Below, piece after piece: positions 27,131-37,403 of a stretch of 64,000 bases of DNA. Origin of the DNA: Gammaproteobacteria bacterium HGW-Gammaproteobacteria-13. Its GTDB lineage: Bacteria; Pseudomonadota; Gammaproteobacteria; Pseudomonadales; Pseudomonadaceae. Where the stretch lies: the NCBI GenBank assembly GCA_002840155.1, contig PGZH01000012.1:142179-206178 (forward strand), given 5' to 3'. The notes under the pieces were generated by a model, which saw nothing but the letters and a program-made list of their open reading frames with translations, had not been told where the DNA came from and searched no databases. A program made the position numbers and the translations under genes. Position 1 is the stretch's first letter; the number at the start of each line of letters is the position of its first letter.

Positions 27131-27221
27131 GATGACTAACCTTTGTGGAGGCTTTTGAATAATTAAACTGACAGGTATAGTAAAAATAGCAAACTCACTA
27201 GTCCAGTATTAAAAACGACCA
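27131..27221. promoter_or_regulatory. Divergent promoter/operator region between RND operon and TetR gene
   Basis: A 91-base AT-rich gap separating two divergent genes. On the plus strand TTGAAT (27154) and TATAGT (27176) could be -35/-10 boxes with a short 15-16 base spacer. A TetR-type operator is expected here, but I see no convincing long palindrome (ACTAGT at 27197 is only 6 bp). Confidence 0.5.
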
Positions 27222-27869
27222 ATGCCAAACAAAGTGTTGCCAACCAGCGGCCCCGGTCGCCCAAAAGACCTGGCCAAGCGCAAAGCCATTCTGGAAGCGG
27301 CGAAGACCCTGTTCCTCAGTAATGGCTATGACGGTAGCAGTATGGATGCGATTGCCGCGGAAGCCGGGGTTTCCAAGCTCACGGTGTACAGCCACTTCAC
27401 CGACAAGGAGAAGCTGTTTGCCGCGGCGGTGCAGTCCAAATGCGAGGAGCAACTGCCGGAGCTGCTGTTCGAGCTGAACGACGAAGTGCCGGTGGCACAA
27501 CTGCTGCTGAATATCGGCCGGGGCTTCAATGAGCTGATCAACAGCCGTGAGTCGGTGGAGCTGCACCGGGTGATGGTGAGCCTGGCAGCGCAGGACTCCA
27601 AGCTCTCGCGGATGTTCTATGAGGCCGGCCCGCAGCGCGTATTGCATGGCATGGAAGAGCTGCTGCGCCGCGCCGACCAGAGCGGCAAGCTGCGCGTACC
27701 CGACCCACTAAGCGCGGCGGACCAGTTTTTCTGCCTGATCAAGGGCGGCGCCAACTTCCGCCTGCTGATCGGCTGCGGTGAGGCCCTGCAGGGCGCCGAA
27801 GCGGAAGCCCATGTGCGCGATGCGGTTGAAGTGTTTCTGCGCGCCTTCCGCGCCGAGCAAGCCTCGTAG
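27222..27869 (+). CDS. TetR/AcrR-family transcriptional regulator of the RND pump
   Basis: A 215-residue regulator. The TetR_N helix-turn-helix is at about 18-64 (RKAILEAAKTLFLSNGYDGS, then DAIAAEAGVSKLTVYSHFTD). The C-terminal part resembles AcrR-type ligand domains (TetR_C_7-like: FELNDEVPVAQLLLNIGRGF). Divergent placement beside the pump operon makes it the likely local repressor, relieved by ligand binding. An unusual hydrophilic lead (MPNKVLPTSGPGRPKDLAKR) precedes the DNA-binding domain. No strong ribosome site is seen before the ATG. Confidence 0.92.
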   Translation: MPNKVLPTSGPGRPKDLAKRKAILEAAKTLFLSNGYDGSSMDAIAAEAGVSKLTVYSHFTDKEKLFAAAVQSKCEEQLPELLFELNDEVPVAQLLLNIGRGFNELINSRESVELHRVMVSLAAQDSKLSRMFYEAGPQRVLHGMEELLRRADQSGKLRVPDPLSAADQFFCLIKGGANFRLLIGCGEALQGAEAEAHVRDAVEVFLRAFRAEQAS

Positions 27870-27947
27870 GTTGGCGCTGAGCCTGCGAAGCCCAACGCAA
27901 GGACGCTGAATGTGTTGGGCTTCGCGCCTCAACCCAACCTACGCAAT
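27867..27947. repeat. Inverted repeat GTAGGTTGG...CCAACCTAC
   Basis: GTAGGTTGG at the left pairs with CCAACCTACG at the right, and GCGAAGCCCAAC pairs with GTTGGGCTTCGC inside. This is a long imperfect palindrome between the TetR gene and rsmJ, probably also acting as a bidirectional transcription stop for these convergent genes. Confidence 0.85.
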
Positions 27948-27978
27948 GCGACGCCTAACCCGTGAACAAGCTGCAAAC

Positions 27979-28767
27979 TTACTCGCTGGCGGCCTGCAGC
28001 TTCTTCTTCGGGTAGATGTCGTAGCGGCTGGATTTACCTTCCAGGGCATAACCCGGCTTGGCGCCCTCAATCAGCGGAGCCTTGCGCGGGCGCTTGACCA
28101 CCACCCGGTGGCTGGCCAGGTTTAGCGCCGCCTCCAGCAGGGCCGGCGCGTCCAAGTCATCGCCGACAAACGGGCGAAACAGGCGCATCTCTTTCTTCAC
28201 CAGCGCGCTCTTGTCGCGGTGCGGAAACATCGGATCGAGGTAGATCACCTGCGGCGGCTCGCCCTGCCAGGCGCGCATCAGCTCGATGGCATTACCGTTG
28301 AGCAACTGCATCTGCGCGGCAATCGGCGCCACATCGCGGTCCAACGCAGCACGCGCGAGACCATCTTCCAGCAGCGCAGCAATCAGCGGCTGGCGCTCGA
28401 TCAAGGTCATCCGGCAACCCAGGCTGGCCAGCACAAAGGCGTCGCGGCCCAGGCCGGCCGTGGCATCCAGCACAGTCGGGCGCACCCCAGCCTGCACCCC
28501 AACCGCCTTGGCAATCATCTGCCCGCTGCCGCCGCCGAATAGCCGGCGATGCGCCACCGCGCCCTCGACAAAATCCACCTTGACCGGCCCGGGCGCTTGC
28601 GGCCCCAGCTCAACCAGCTGCAAGCCGCCCTCGCCCAGTTGCAGGGCAAACTCGCTGTCGCCATCCAGCGGCAAACCCAGGCGCGCGGCCCAGGCTTCAG
28701 CCGTCGCCTGCAGATGGGGAGCCAGGGCTTGCATACGAATTCTGGCTATTAGCCGCTCATCACTCAT
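27979..28767 (-). CDS. rsmJ: 16S rRNA m2G1516 methyltransferase RsmJ
   Basis: A 262-residue SAM-dependent methyltransferase of the RsmJ/YhiQ family (PF04445). The SAM-binding motif I is [20 protein letters not shown], followed by [16 protein letters not shown] and the catalytic-type [20 protein letters not shown] (DPMFP). Conserved C-terminal pieces are [10 protein letters not shown] and KSSRYDIYP. It modifies G1516 of 16S rRNA in E. coli. Length and motif order match the family exactly. The ribosome site before the ATG is weak. Confidence 0.95.
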   Translation of the reverse strand: MSDERLIARIRMQALAPHLQATAEAWAARLGLPLDGDSEFALQLGEGGLQLVELGPQAPGPVKVDFVEGAVAHRRLFGGGSGQMIAKAVGVQAGVRPTVLDATAGLGRDAFVLASLGCRMTLIERQPLIAALLEDGLARAALDRDVAPIAAQMQLLNGNAIELMRAWQGEPPQVIYLDPMFPHRDKSALVKKEMRLFRPFVGDDLDAPALLEAALNLASHRVVVKRPRKAPLIEGAKPGYALEGKSSRYDIYPKKKLQAASE

Positions 28768-28873
28768 CAGAAAATGTGCTCAAAAATCACTCAATTGACT
28801 GCAAAAGCAGCCGATAACCTACCCGAGCGGCATTTTGCCAGACCCGGCAGCTTCCAGCCGCACCGAGTTCGCC

Positions 28874-29638
28874 ATGTTTGATGTGATTTCTGCCCCGCGC
28901 AGCGCCGCCCCTTCGGCCGCTAACACCAGCTCGATCAGCGAAACACTGGAGGAAGGCAAGCGCGCATCCCTGGATTATCAAATCCTGCGGCGCACCCTGA
29001 TGCCCGATGAAGCCGAAGCCAAGGCGCCCGCCAGCCCGCCAGAAACGCCCAGCGAGCCACCCGCCGTCACCGCCCAGGCCAGTGATTTTCAGGAGTTGGC
29101 CGCCCAGCGCGAGCTGGAGCTGAACGTCAATATCAACGCCGAACCGAAGAAAACCGATCCCCTGGTGCTCGACCTGGCCGGCAACGGCTTCAGCACCAGC
29201 GGCCTGAACCGTTCGGTACGTTTTGACCTGGATGCCGACGGCAAACTCGACCAGATCAGCGTGCCCACCGGTGACGATGCGCTGCTCGCCTATGACCGCA
29301 ACGGCAACGGCCACATTGATGATGGTCGCGAACTGTTCGGCGACCAGAACGGCGCGGCCAACGGCTTTGCCGAACTGCGCAAGTACGATGACAACGGCGA
29401 TGGCCGCATCGATAACCAGGACGCGATCTTCGAGCGCCTGAGCCTGCTGCGCTTCGATGCTCAGGGCCGGCAATCCAGCCAGTCGCTGAGCCAAGCCGGC
29501 GTTAGCGCCATCGACCTGCAAGCGCGCGACGTGAAGATTGCCCTGGGCGCTTACGACGAGATCGCCCAACTCGGCCGCTTCGAATTCGCCGATGGCCGCA
29601 GCGGTCAGGCAGCCGACCTATTGTTGGCGCAGCGTTAA
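28874..29638 (+). CDS. EF-hand-like calcium-binding protein of unknown role
   Basis: A 254-residue protein without a signal peptide. The first 85 residues are low-complexity and Pro/Ala/Glu-rich. From about 100 on there are three EF-hand-type loops: DLDADGKLDQI, DRNGNGHIDDGRELFG and DDNGDGRIDNQDAIFE, each with Asp/Asn at the metal positions. The block VLDLAGNGFSTSGLN before them resembles segments found next to Ca-binding repeats in bacterial surface and RTX-like proteins. No clear export signal or Shine-Dalgarno is visible; type I secretion could be possible but no transporter is adjacent. The chosen ATG is the first after a non-coding-looking stretch; an in-frame start 13 codons earlier exists. 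Confidence 0.78.
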   Translation: MFDVISAPRSAAPSAANTSSISETLEEGKRASLDYQILRRTLMPDEAEAKAPASPPETPSEPPAVTAQASDFQELAAQRELELNVNINAEPKKTDPLVLDLAGNGFSTSGLNRSVRFDLDADGKLDQISVPTGDDALLAYDRNGNGHIDDGRELFGDQNGAANGFAELRKYDDNGDGRIDNQDAIFERLSLLRFDAQGRQSSQSLSQAGVSAIDLQARDVKIALGAYDEIAQLGRFEFADGRSGQAADLLLAQR

Positions 29639-29654
29639 GCCCGTAGAGCGCTTG

Positions 29655-29850
29655 CAAAACCTGTGTTCCGATCTCGCGAGCTAGAGCCATGCAAGGCGGA
29701 AACAGGCGAGGAAGCGGAGTGTACTTTTGTACATGAGCAGTACTCGTTTCACTCGCCCTTCGGGCCGCGCTGAAGCGCGTTAGCCGCAAGCGGCTTGCCG
29801 AGTCTGTTTTCAACGCAGCAGGGCCGACGCGCAGCGAATCCGAACCAGGT
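29655..29850. repeat. Long intergenic repeat containing AACAGGCGAGGAAGCGGAGT
   Basis: About 195 bases without a gene. The word AACAGGCGAGGAAGCGGAGT, a nearby GTACATGAGCA-type block and the 3' half (TCTGTTTTCAACGCAGCAGG) match the element at 40933-41076. An extra 50-odd bases with local palindromes (GCCGCAAGCGGC) sit inside this copy. It separates convergent genes and may help end transcription. Confidence 0.75.
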
Positions 29851-29852
29851 TT

Positions 29853-30545
29853 TTAGCGGCACATCCGCCACAGCCCCATATCCACGTGAAAGTGGTCGCG
29901 ATGGGCCGCGTTGTATTCCGGCCCCAGCGTGGTGTTGAAGCGTTTGCAGGCGGCCTGCTGTACCTGGCGCAGAAACTCGGCGTTCTTGCCCTGCTTGGGC
30001 CAATCCTGCAGCACGCTGATGCGCCGGCCATCGGCCAAACGAAACCCGACAATATCCAGCGCATTGGCCGAGGCATGCTGGCTGCGCCGTTGACTGCCGG
30101 CAATGGTGCGGCAGGCGAAGCTGCCGACATGCTCGACCCGCGCCACCCGCTGACCAAACACTGCCTGGGCAGTTGGCTGCAGATCATGCTGCTCGAACAG
30201 GGCAAAGGCCGCCGCCAATGGGCAGCTGGCGATAAAGCTGCTGCTGAAAGCAACGCCGGAACTTTGTACGCGCAGGGTATTGTTCAACGGACAGGCCACC
30301 TCCGGGCTGCTGTCGACCTGCGGGGTAAAGCGCAGTGAGGAGGTGTTCAAAGCCTGCTGACACAACGCCGGATCATCCTGCAACCGCCAGAGCTTGAAGC
30401 TGGTCAGCAGGTTCGGCGTCTCGCGAATATCCAGCACCGCCCAGGGGTTCCAGCGCGGCGGCACATCCAGCAGGCCACGCCAGATCGCCAACAACAGGCC
30501 GGCGAGCACTACACAGAGAAGAAGAAAGGCACGAAAGAAGGTCAT
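29853..30545 (-). CDS. Extensin-like C-terminal domain protein (PF06904), membrane anchored
   Basis: A 230-residue protein with one N-terminal hydrophobic helix (FRAFLLLCVVLAGLLLAIW) as signal anchor. The extensin-like domain follows, related to M15-type peptidases: FACRTIAGSQRRSQHASANA with LDIVGF, and the C-terminal NAAHRDHFHVDMGLW. The His/Asp residues of SQHASANALD and HRDHFH fit a zinc site of the D-Ala-D-Ala carboxypeptidase fold. A role in peptidoglycan trimming is a reasonable inference; no function is proven. It lies 13 bases downstream of the DUF72 gene on the same strand. Confidence 0.85.
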   Translation of the reverse strand: MTFFRAFLLLCVVLAGLLLAIWRGLLDVPPRWNPWAVLDIRETPNLLTSFKLWRLQDDPALCQQALNTSSLRFTPQVDSSPEVACPLNNTLRVQSSGVAFSSSFIASCPLAAAFALFEQHDLQPTAQAVFGQRVARVEHVGSFACRTIAGSQRRSQHASANALDIVGFRLADGRRISVLQDWPKQGKNAEFLRQVQQAACKRFNTTLGPEYNAAHRDHFHVDMGLWRMCR

Positions 30546-30558
30546 GCGGCGCAGCCTA

Positions 30559-31419
30559 TCAGAGCAGCCCCAACTGCTCGACCTGATCCTCGACCTGCAC
30601 TTGTGGCAAGGCCGACAACCCAGGCAGACGCAGCATCAACTGCTGATGAAACCGCTGCGCCAGCTGCGGCGCCAGGCGGTTGTCCGAGGTATGCAGAAAG
30701 ACATAGGGCGTGCGCCCTTCTTCGATCCAGCCCGCCACCTTGTCCAGCCACGGCGCCATAAAGGGGTCATTGGCCAGCAACTCGGGGTGACCAATAAAGC
30801 GCAGCTGCGGCGCCTGGCTAAAGGCCGTGGGCCGCAGCGGCAAGCGCGGTTTCTTCACCTGCGCATGCAATACCGCCGGTGCGCTGGAGACGCAGCTGAA
30901 CAGCGCCCGCGAATCCAGGCAGATACGCTCGATACCACGGCCATGCAGCAGGCGATTAAGGCTGCGCTCCTCCTCGCCTTTGGCAAAGAACGCCGGATGA
31001 CGCACCTCGACGGCCAACTCCTCGGCCTGCCAGGGCTCGATAAACGCGCTCAGCTCCGCCAGACGCTGCGGGCCAAAGCTCGCCGGCAGCTGCAACCAGA
31101 ACGGCGCCACCCGCTTACCCAGCGGCGCCAGCAAGCGACGGAAATCCTCGGTGGCGCTCAGTTGGTCACGCAGGTCGCCGTTATGGCTGATCTCGCGCGG
31201 CAGCTTGGCGCAAAAACGCAGATGCGCCGGCATGCGCTCGGCCCAGCGCGCCACAGTTTCAACAGAAGGCTGTGCATAGAAGGTGGTGTTGCCCTCAACG
31301 GCGTTGAACACCTGGGCATACAGCGGCAGAAAATCGGCATTGCGACAGCCGTCTGGATACAAGGAGCCGCGCCAGGCGGGCTCGCTCCATGACGGGCAAC
31401 CGAGGTAGTAAGGCAACAT
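30559..31419 (-). CDS. DUF72 (YecE-like) protein
   Basis: A 286-residue TIM-barrel protein of the DUF72 family (PF01904). Family pieces are YYLGCPSWSEPAWRGSLYP at the N-terminus, FNAVEGNTTFYAQPS, RFCAKLPREISHNGDL and AVEVRHPAFF. No catalytic activity is established. Its ATG lies three bases after the stop of the upstream small gene, so it is translationally coupled in a minus-strand set that continues into the extensin-like gene. Confidence 0.88.
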   Translation of the reverse strand: MLPYYLGCPSWSEPAWRGSLYPDGCRNADFLPLYAQVFNAVEGNTTFYAQPSVETVARWAERMPAHLRFCAKLPREISHNGDLRDQLSATEDFRRLLAPLGKRVAPFWLQLPASFGPQRLAELSAFIEPWQAEELAVEVRHPAFFAKGEEERSLNRLLHGRGIERICLDSRALFSCVSSAPAVLHAQVKKPRLPLRPTAFSQAPQLRFIGHPELLANDPFMAPWLDKVAGWIEEGRTPYVFLHTSDNRLAPQLAQRFHQQLMLRLPGLSALPQVQVEDQVEQLGLL

Positions 31420-31422
31420 TAA

Positions 31423-31764
31423 TTAGGCGTAAAGATCGAGGCCGAGCACCTGCTGGGCATCCGTCTCGCTGGCGAAACTGGCGGTTGAGCTGTAGCTGGC
31501 CAACGCCTGGGCGGCGCGGTTGTTTAGCGGGGGCTGATAGAGCTGGTCTTGCAGGCGCGATGGCAGGCTGTCGCTGCTGGCATTACTGGCTTCGACCTTG
31601 CGCGCCTGAGCGACTTGTTCGAAACCTTGGGTGCTGGCGGGAGATGCTGGCTGCTCACGACGTTCCTCGATCTCGCGCTGCGCTTCGCGAAATGGCGTAA
31701 CCGCAGAGCCCGGGCGGGCACTGCGGTCTGGCGAATAAGAGGAAGTAAAACCGTCGATACGCAT
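31423..31764 (-). CDS. Small hypothetical protein, Ser/Ala/Gln-rich
   Basis: A 113-residue protein with no recognised domain, no signal peptide and no membrane segment. It is rich in Ser, Ala, Gln and Arg and looks largely disordered (PFREAQREIEERREQPASPA). Its place between tsaB and the DUF72 gene in a tight minus-strand set, and its normal codon use, support a real gene. No Shine-Dalgarno is obvious. Confidence 0.7.
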   Translation of the reverse strand: MRIDGFTSSYSPDRSARPGSAVTPFREAQREIEERREQPASPASTQGFEQVAQARKVEASNASSDSLPSRLQDQLYQPPLNNRAAQALASYSSTASFASETDAQQVLGLDLYA

Positions 31765-31897
31765 CAGTTACTGCTCGGCTTGCTTAGCCAACGATGGACA
31801 CAAGTGATGGCAATTTAGCCCCCGTAGACCGGCTTGGCAATCAAGCGCGGCGTAACGCGGCAATATGCGCGACAGGAGGTGCGCCGCTATCGGCAGT

Positions 31898-32578
31898 TTA
31901 AACCGGAGCCTTGGGCGTGGCCACTTGATCACGCAAGTAAACCGGTTGCGCCAGGTCCGCGTCCAGCGCCTCACCACGGGCCCAGGCAAAGCGCGCCAGG
32001 CTGAGCAGGTCTTCGGCGTGCGGCAACATGGAGGCATCCTGCCCGCTGACGGCAACAGGAATACGCGCAGCAAAGGTGCCCCAGCCAGTGCCTGCGGCAA
32101 ACCAGTCACCACTGGCATCGCCCGGCAGGCTGGCGCGCTCCGGTGGCAATACCGCCTCGACGCCAGCCAGGCGCATTTCGCCCTGCTCGGCGCGGTAGCA
32201 GCCCCAATAGACTTCATCCATACGGGCATCAATGGCTGCCGCCACCTGCTGCGCGCCGTGTTCGCGCAAGCTGCGCTGAGCCAGCACAGCCAGGTTGGAC
32301 ACCGGCAACACCGGACGCTCCAGGGCAAAGGCCAGCCCCTGCACCACACCGATGGCAATCCGCACGCCGGTAAAAGCGCCCGGGCCACGGCCAAAGGCAA
32401 TCGCATCGAGCGCCGACAACGGCACCTCGGCATCGGCCAGCAGCTGCTTGATCATCGGCAGCAGACGCTGGGCATGCAGGCGCGGAATCACTTCGTAATG
32501 GCTGAGCACCTGGCCGTTATGCAGCAGGGCAACGGAGCAGGCTTCGGTGGCGGTATCCAGGGCCAGGAGAGTGGTCAT
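31898..32578 (-). CDS. tsaB: tRNA t6A biosynthesis protein TsaB
   Basis: A 226-residue member of the ASKHA-fold TsaB/YeaZ family. The N-terminal LLALDTATEACSVALLHNGQ and the central AFGRGPGAFTGVRIAIGVVQ are diagnostic. TsaB pairs with TsaD and TsaE to put threonylcarbamoyl on A37 of ANN-decoding tRNAs. The ATG at 32578 (MTTLLALD) matches family starts; the open frame upstream adds 22 residues unlike the family. It lies in the same neighbourhood as adk and ppc, as in other Pseudomonas. Confidence 0.94.
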   Translation of the reverse strand: MTTLLALDTATEACSVALLHNGQVLSHYEVIPRLHAQRLLPMIKQLLADAEVPLSALDAIAFGRGPGAFTGVRIAIGVVQGLAFALERPVLPVSNLAVLAQRSLREHGAQQVAAAIDARMDEVYWGCYRAEQGEMRLAGVEAVLPPERASLPGDASGDWFAAGTGWGTFAARIPVAVSGQDASMLPHAEDLLSLARFAWARGEALDADLAQPVYLRDQVATPKAPV

Positions 32579-32737
32579 TGCATTCGGACAGGTGACGAAA
32601 TGGATCGGCATTAGAACGGCTTGGGGCTTTTTTTTCCAGCGCAATCACTGCCACTCTCGCCTGTCACGCGAGCGGACTCGAAGAACTACAGGCACGCAGC
32701 GGGCCCGAACAGCCCCGCTGCTGCCAGAGTAAAGCGC

Positions 32738-33523
32738 TTACCAGGGCTCGATAACGGTCTTGGCGTCCCAACCTTGCAGAGGCGCTTTCGACCAGGTGCC
32801 ATAAGTGGCATTAGGGAAGACGATCCACTCGGTGCCCCATTTGCTTGATTCGGCGGCGACGGTGGCGCGCTGATCGGCCAGTGGTGTCTTCCGGAAGCGC
32901 CCATCGAAGTCATGCAGCGTATCGCCTAGCAGCAGCACGATCTGATGATCGGCACTGACGATGGCGCGGCGCTCAACCTTGGGCGGGCCCAGCAGCAGCA
33001 CGCTTTGTTCAGAGATCTGCGGCAGTCCGAGCTTGCTCAGGGTGGCCAGGGTGTGCGGCTTCTGCTCGTCGGCACGGTCGGAGATATAGCGAATGGTCAC
33101 GCCAAGCTTGTCAGCGTGCTCAAGGAACTGCTTCGCCCCTGGAATCAGTTCTGGGGTGCCGTCGCGCTCCCAGGGCAGCCAGGTGTCCCAGGCGTCATAG
33201 GTGTGACAGTTGGCCAGGTCACGCGCCAGCAGCGCGCTGTTATCGATAACGGTTTCATCCAGGTCGGTGACGATGGCCAGCTTGGACGGGTCTTTCGCTG
33301 CAGCCACTGCCGCATCCAGTTTCAGGGTGGCGATGTTGTAGGCCTGCAGCTGCAGGGCCTGAACTTCCGCCGATTGCTGCTGGAAACGCAGGCCCATGGT
33401 GAACTCGGCAACGCTGCAGTCGGTCTTGGGCTTCGCCGCGCTATCGGCAAACGCCGCAGGGCTCCCCACCAGCGCTAACGCAAGGCCCAACCAGATGGCA
33501 CTCTTTGCTGTTTTCTCGGTCAT
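32738..33523 (-). CDS. HAD acid phosphatase, 5'-nucleotidase e(P4)-like, non-lipidated
   Basis: A 261-residue exported phosphatase of the class B/C HAD type (PF03767). The signal peptide ends GSPAAFA (about residue 26). The nucleophile motif is IVTDLDETVIDN (Asp87, Asp89); further blocks are YISDRADEQKPHT and LLLGDTLHDF. The family often carries an N-terminal lipobox as outer-membrane lipoprotein e(P4). Here no Cys lies near the cleavage site, so the protein should be soluble in the periplasm. Likely substrates are nucleoside monophosphates or NMN. GGAAGAG precedes the ATG. Confidence 0.88.
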   Translation of the reverse strand: MTEKTAKSAIWLGLALALVGSPAAFADSAAKPKTDCSVAEFTMGLRFQQQSAEVQALQLQAYNIATLKLDAAVAAAKDPSKLAIVTDLDETVIDNSALLARDLANCHTYDAWDTWLPWERDGTPELIPGAKQFLEHADKLGVTIRYISDRADEQKPHTLATLSKLGLPQISEQSVLLLGPPKVERRAIVSADHQIVLLLGDTLHDFDGRFRKTPLADQRATVAAESSKWGTEWIVFPNATYGTWSKAPLQGWDAKTVIEPW

Positions 33524-33676
33524 TGAATGCGCTCTCTTCCTTAGTATGGGTTAAGGCTTGAAGTCTACGACCACCTCATCGTGGTATAGACCAGAAGCGA
33601 TGCTAGCCTAGGCGCGCAAGGTTACTGTTCTATGAACGACGTTCAGCGAGCCCAGCGCGCCAACCGCAGAAACGAC

Positions 33677-33700
33677 AACGGCCCGCAAAAGCGGGCCGTT
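33677..33700 (-). terminator. Rho-independent terminator of adk
   Basis: AACGGCCCGC and GCGGGCCGTT form a 10-bp stem with AAAA loop, 19 bases past the adk stop. A T-rich stretch (TGTCGTTT) follows on the minus strand. Confidence 0.88.
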
Positions 33701-33718
33701 GGCTGACTGCAGCAAGGC

Positions 33719-34384
<666 letters not shown>

Positions 34385-34611
34385 TTAAGTAAAAATCGTC
34401 GGACTCGCCTCGTGGGGCCAATCTCAGAATTGTTCAAGCAGCGCTGCCAAACTGGGCCAGAGTGCCGAAAGGCCGCTCAAGATACACAGCGCACCCATAG
34501 CGCACAAGCCACCGAAAGTCGGATACACCTGCGACCACTTCTAGCAGGTAGTGCTTTATGCCGCGCACTACATCTGCACCGCCGAAAGCACGACTGCCCT
34601 TATCAATCCAC

Positions 34612-37248
34612 CTAGCCGGTGTTGCGCAAACCGGCCGCAATGCCCGCCACGCTGACCAGCAAGGCCTGTTCCAGAGGGCTGTCAGCCTGATTGTCGCGCA
34701 GCCGGGAGCGGGCCAGCAGCTCGGCCTGAAGCAGGTGCAGCGGGTCCAGGTAGGTGTTGCGCACGCTGATCGACTCCAGGGTTTCCGGGCTGTGCGCCAA
34801 GAGCTGCGACTGACCGGTCAGACCCAGCACCGCGGCCACTGCCTGCGACAATAGGCCGCGTAGATGCTCGCCCAGCGGGCGCAGGGCCGGCTCGACCAAA
34901 CGCTCGTCATACAGCTGGGCGATGGACTCGTCAGCCTTGGCCAGCACCATCTCCAGCATGTCGATACGCGTGCGGAAGAACGGCCAGTGCTCGCGCATTT
35001 GCCCAAGCAGCTCGCCTTCACCGCGCTGAAAAGCGTTATCCAGCGCCGCTTCCCAGCCCAGCCAGGCCGGCAGCATCAGGCGGGTCTGGGTCCAGGCGAA
35101 AATCCATGGAATCGCCCGCAGGCTTTCCACCCCACCCTCGCGGCGCTTGGCCGGACGACTGCCCAGGGGCAAACGACCCAGTTCCTGCTCCGGCGTGGCC
35201 TGACGGAAATAGCCAACGAATTGCGGATGCTCACGCACCACCGCGCGGTAGGCGCTGACGCCATCACTGGCCAGCTTGTCCATCAACTCGCGCCAGGCCG
35301 GCTCCGGGCTGGGCGGCGGCAACAAGGTAGCTTCGAGCACTGCTGCCAAGTACAGATTGAGGTTCTGCTCGGCGATATCCGGCAGGCCGAATTTGAAACG
35401 AATCATTTCACCCTGCTCGGTGGTGCGGAAACGCCCCGTCACCGAACCCGGCGGCTGCGACAGAATCGCCGCATGCGCCGGGCCACCGCCACGCCCTACC
35501 GTGCCGCCGCGACCGTGGAACAACAGCAACTCGACATCCTGCTCGCGGCACACCTGCACCAGGGTTTCCTGGGCGCGGTACTGCGCCCAGGCCGCCGCAG
35601 TGGTGCCGGCGTCCTTGGCCGAATCGGAATAGCCAATCATCACTTCCTGCGGCCCGTGCAAGCGCGCGCGGTAGCCATGCAGCGCCAGCAGCCGACTGAT
35701 CACCGGGCCAGCGTTGTCCAGATCGGCCAGGGTTTCAAACAGCGGCACCACGCGCATCGGCCGTTGCAACCCGGCTTCCTTGAGCAGCAGTTGCACCGCC
35801 AGCACATCGGAGGCCGCACCAGCCATGGAGATCACGTAAGAACCCAAGGATGCAGCGGGCGCGCCAGCGACTTCACGGCAGGTGGCCAGCACCTCCTCGG
35901 TTTCGCCGCTGGGCTTGAAGTGCCCCGGCAACAGCGGCCGGCGGTTTTCCAGCTCTTTTAGCAAGAACGCCAGGCGCGCCTCCTCATCCCATTCGGCGTA
36001 ACGGCCCAGGCCGAGGTAATCGGTGATTTCACTCATGGCGGCGGCGTGGCGACTGGAGTCCTGACGCACATCCAGACGCACCAGAAACAGCCCAAAGGTC
36101 GCCGCGCGGCGCAGACAATCGAGCAGCGGGCCATCGGCGATCACGCCCATGCCGCATTCATGCAGCGACTGGTAGCACAGGGTCAGCGGCTCCAGCAGCT
36201 CACGGTTGTCCTGCAGCACGGCTGCGGGCGCTGGAATCTGCTCATGCAGCGCGGCCTGAGCCCAGCTGCGGGTAGCGCGCAAACGCTCACGCAGTTGCTT
36301 GAGCAGGCTGCGATAGGGTTCGGCACTCGCCCCCACCCGCGCCAGCAGCGCCGGGCTGGCCTGCTGCATGGACAATTCGGCAGCCAGATTATCGACATCA
36401 CGCAGGTACAGGTCCGCCGCCATCCAGCGTGCCAGCAGCAGCACTTCGCGGGTAATGCTTGCGGTGACATTGGGGTTGCCATCACGGTCGCCGCCCATCC
36501 AGGAAGCGAAGCGAATCGGCGCAGCGTCCAGCGGCAGGTGCAACCCGGTGGCACTGTGCAGCACCTGATCGGCCTTGCGCAGCACGTTGGGGATGGCATG
36601 CCAGAGCGAATGCTCGATCACCGCAAAGCCCCATTTGGCTTCATCTACCGGGCTCGGCCGGCTACGGCGGATTTCCTCGGTGTGCCAGGCTTCGGCAATC
36701 AGCCGCTGCAGGCGCTGTTTGACCTGCTCACGCTCGGCCGCCGAGAGATCGCTGTGGTCGCCAGCCGCCAGCTGTTCGGCCATCGCATCGTATTTCTGGA
36801 TCAGGGTGCGCCGCGCCACTTCGGTAGGGTGCGCGGTCAGCACCAGTTCGATATCCAGACGGCCGAACTGACGGGCCAGGGCCTCACCCTTGTGCCCGTT
36901 GCTGGACAACCGTTGCAGCAGATCAGCGAGGATATTGTCTTCAAACGGCTGCGCTTCACCCGGCGCGCGGCGGCGTACGCGGTGGTACTGCTCGGCGATG
37001 TTGGCCAGGTTGAGAAACTGGTTGAACGCCCGCGCCACCGGCAACAGTTCATCATCGTCCAGTTGATTGAGGGTTGCACTGAGTTGCTCTGCGCCCTCCT
37101 GCGAACCGCGGCGCGAGGCCTTGGCACCCTTGCGAATACGCTCGATCTTGTCGAGAAAGGCAGCGCCATGCTGCACGCTGATGGTGTTACCCAGTAGTTC
37201 GCCGAGCTGGTGGACGTCCTCGCGCAGACGCGCGTCGATTTCTGCCAT
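34612..37248 (-). CDS. ppc: Phosphoenolpyruvate carboxylase
   Basis: An 878-residue enzyme making oxaloacetate from PEP and bicarbonate to refill the TCA cycle. Signature sites are [15 protein letters not shown] (catalytic His), [32 protein letters not shown] and [20 protein letters not shown], plus the C-terminal [14 protein letters not shown]. Length and motif order are normal, so it should be active. GGAGG precedes the ATG. The adjacent adk is the arrangement seen in other Pseudomonas. Confidence 0.98.
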   Translation of the reverse strand: MAEIDARLREDVHQLGELLGNTISVQHGAAFLDKIERIRKGAKASRRGSQEGAEQLSATLNQLDDDELLPVARAFNQFLNLANIAEQYHRVRRRAPGEAQPFEDNILADLLQRLSSNGHKGEALARQFGRLDIELVLTAHPTEVARRTLIQKYDAMAEQLAAGDHSDLSAAEREQVKQRLQRLIAEAWHTEEIRRSRPSPVDEAKWGFAVIEHSLWHAIPNVLRKADQVLHSATGLHLPLDAAPIRFASWMGGDRDGNPNVTASITREVLLLARWMAADLYLRDVDNLAAELSMQQASPALLARVGASAEPYRSLLKQLRERLRATRSWAQAALHEQIPAPAAVLQDNRELLEPLTLCYQSLHECGMGVIADGPLLDCLRRAATFGLFLVRLDVRQDSSRHAAAMSEITDYLGLGRYAEWDEEARLAFLLKELENRRPLLPGHFKPSGETEEVLATCREVAGAPAASLGSYVISMAGAASDVLAVQLLLKEAGLQRPMRVVPLFETLADLDNAGPVISRLLALHGYRARLHGPQEVMIGYSDSAKDAGTTAAAWAQYRAQETLVQVCREQDVELLLFHGRGGTVGRGGGPAHAAILSQPPGSVTGRFRTTEQGEMIRFKFGLPDIAEQNLNLYLAAVLEATLLPPPSPEPAWRELMDKLASDGVSAYRAVVREHPQFVGYFRQATPEQELGRLPLGSRPAKRREGGVESLRAIPWIFAWTQTRLMLPAWLGWEAALDNAFQRGEGELLGQMREHWPFFRTRIDMLEMVLAKADESIAQLYDERLVEPALRPLGEHLRGLLSQAVAAVLGLTGQSQLLAHSPETLESISVRNTYLDPLHLLQAELLARSRLRDNQADSPLEQALLVSVAGIAAGLRNTG

Positions 37249-37403
37249 GAGTGTTGCCTCCGCTGATCCTGCCTCCAGAGTGCCCAGCGCGCCAACTTCT
37301 TACAAGTGCGCGACGCCTTGCCCGCACTTATCAGGGCAGGCACTAGTCTTAACTATGCAGCCTGGCTAACAAACGGCGGGCATAGAACAGACACGAGGCA
37401 ATC

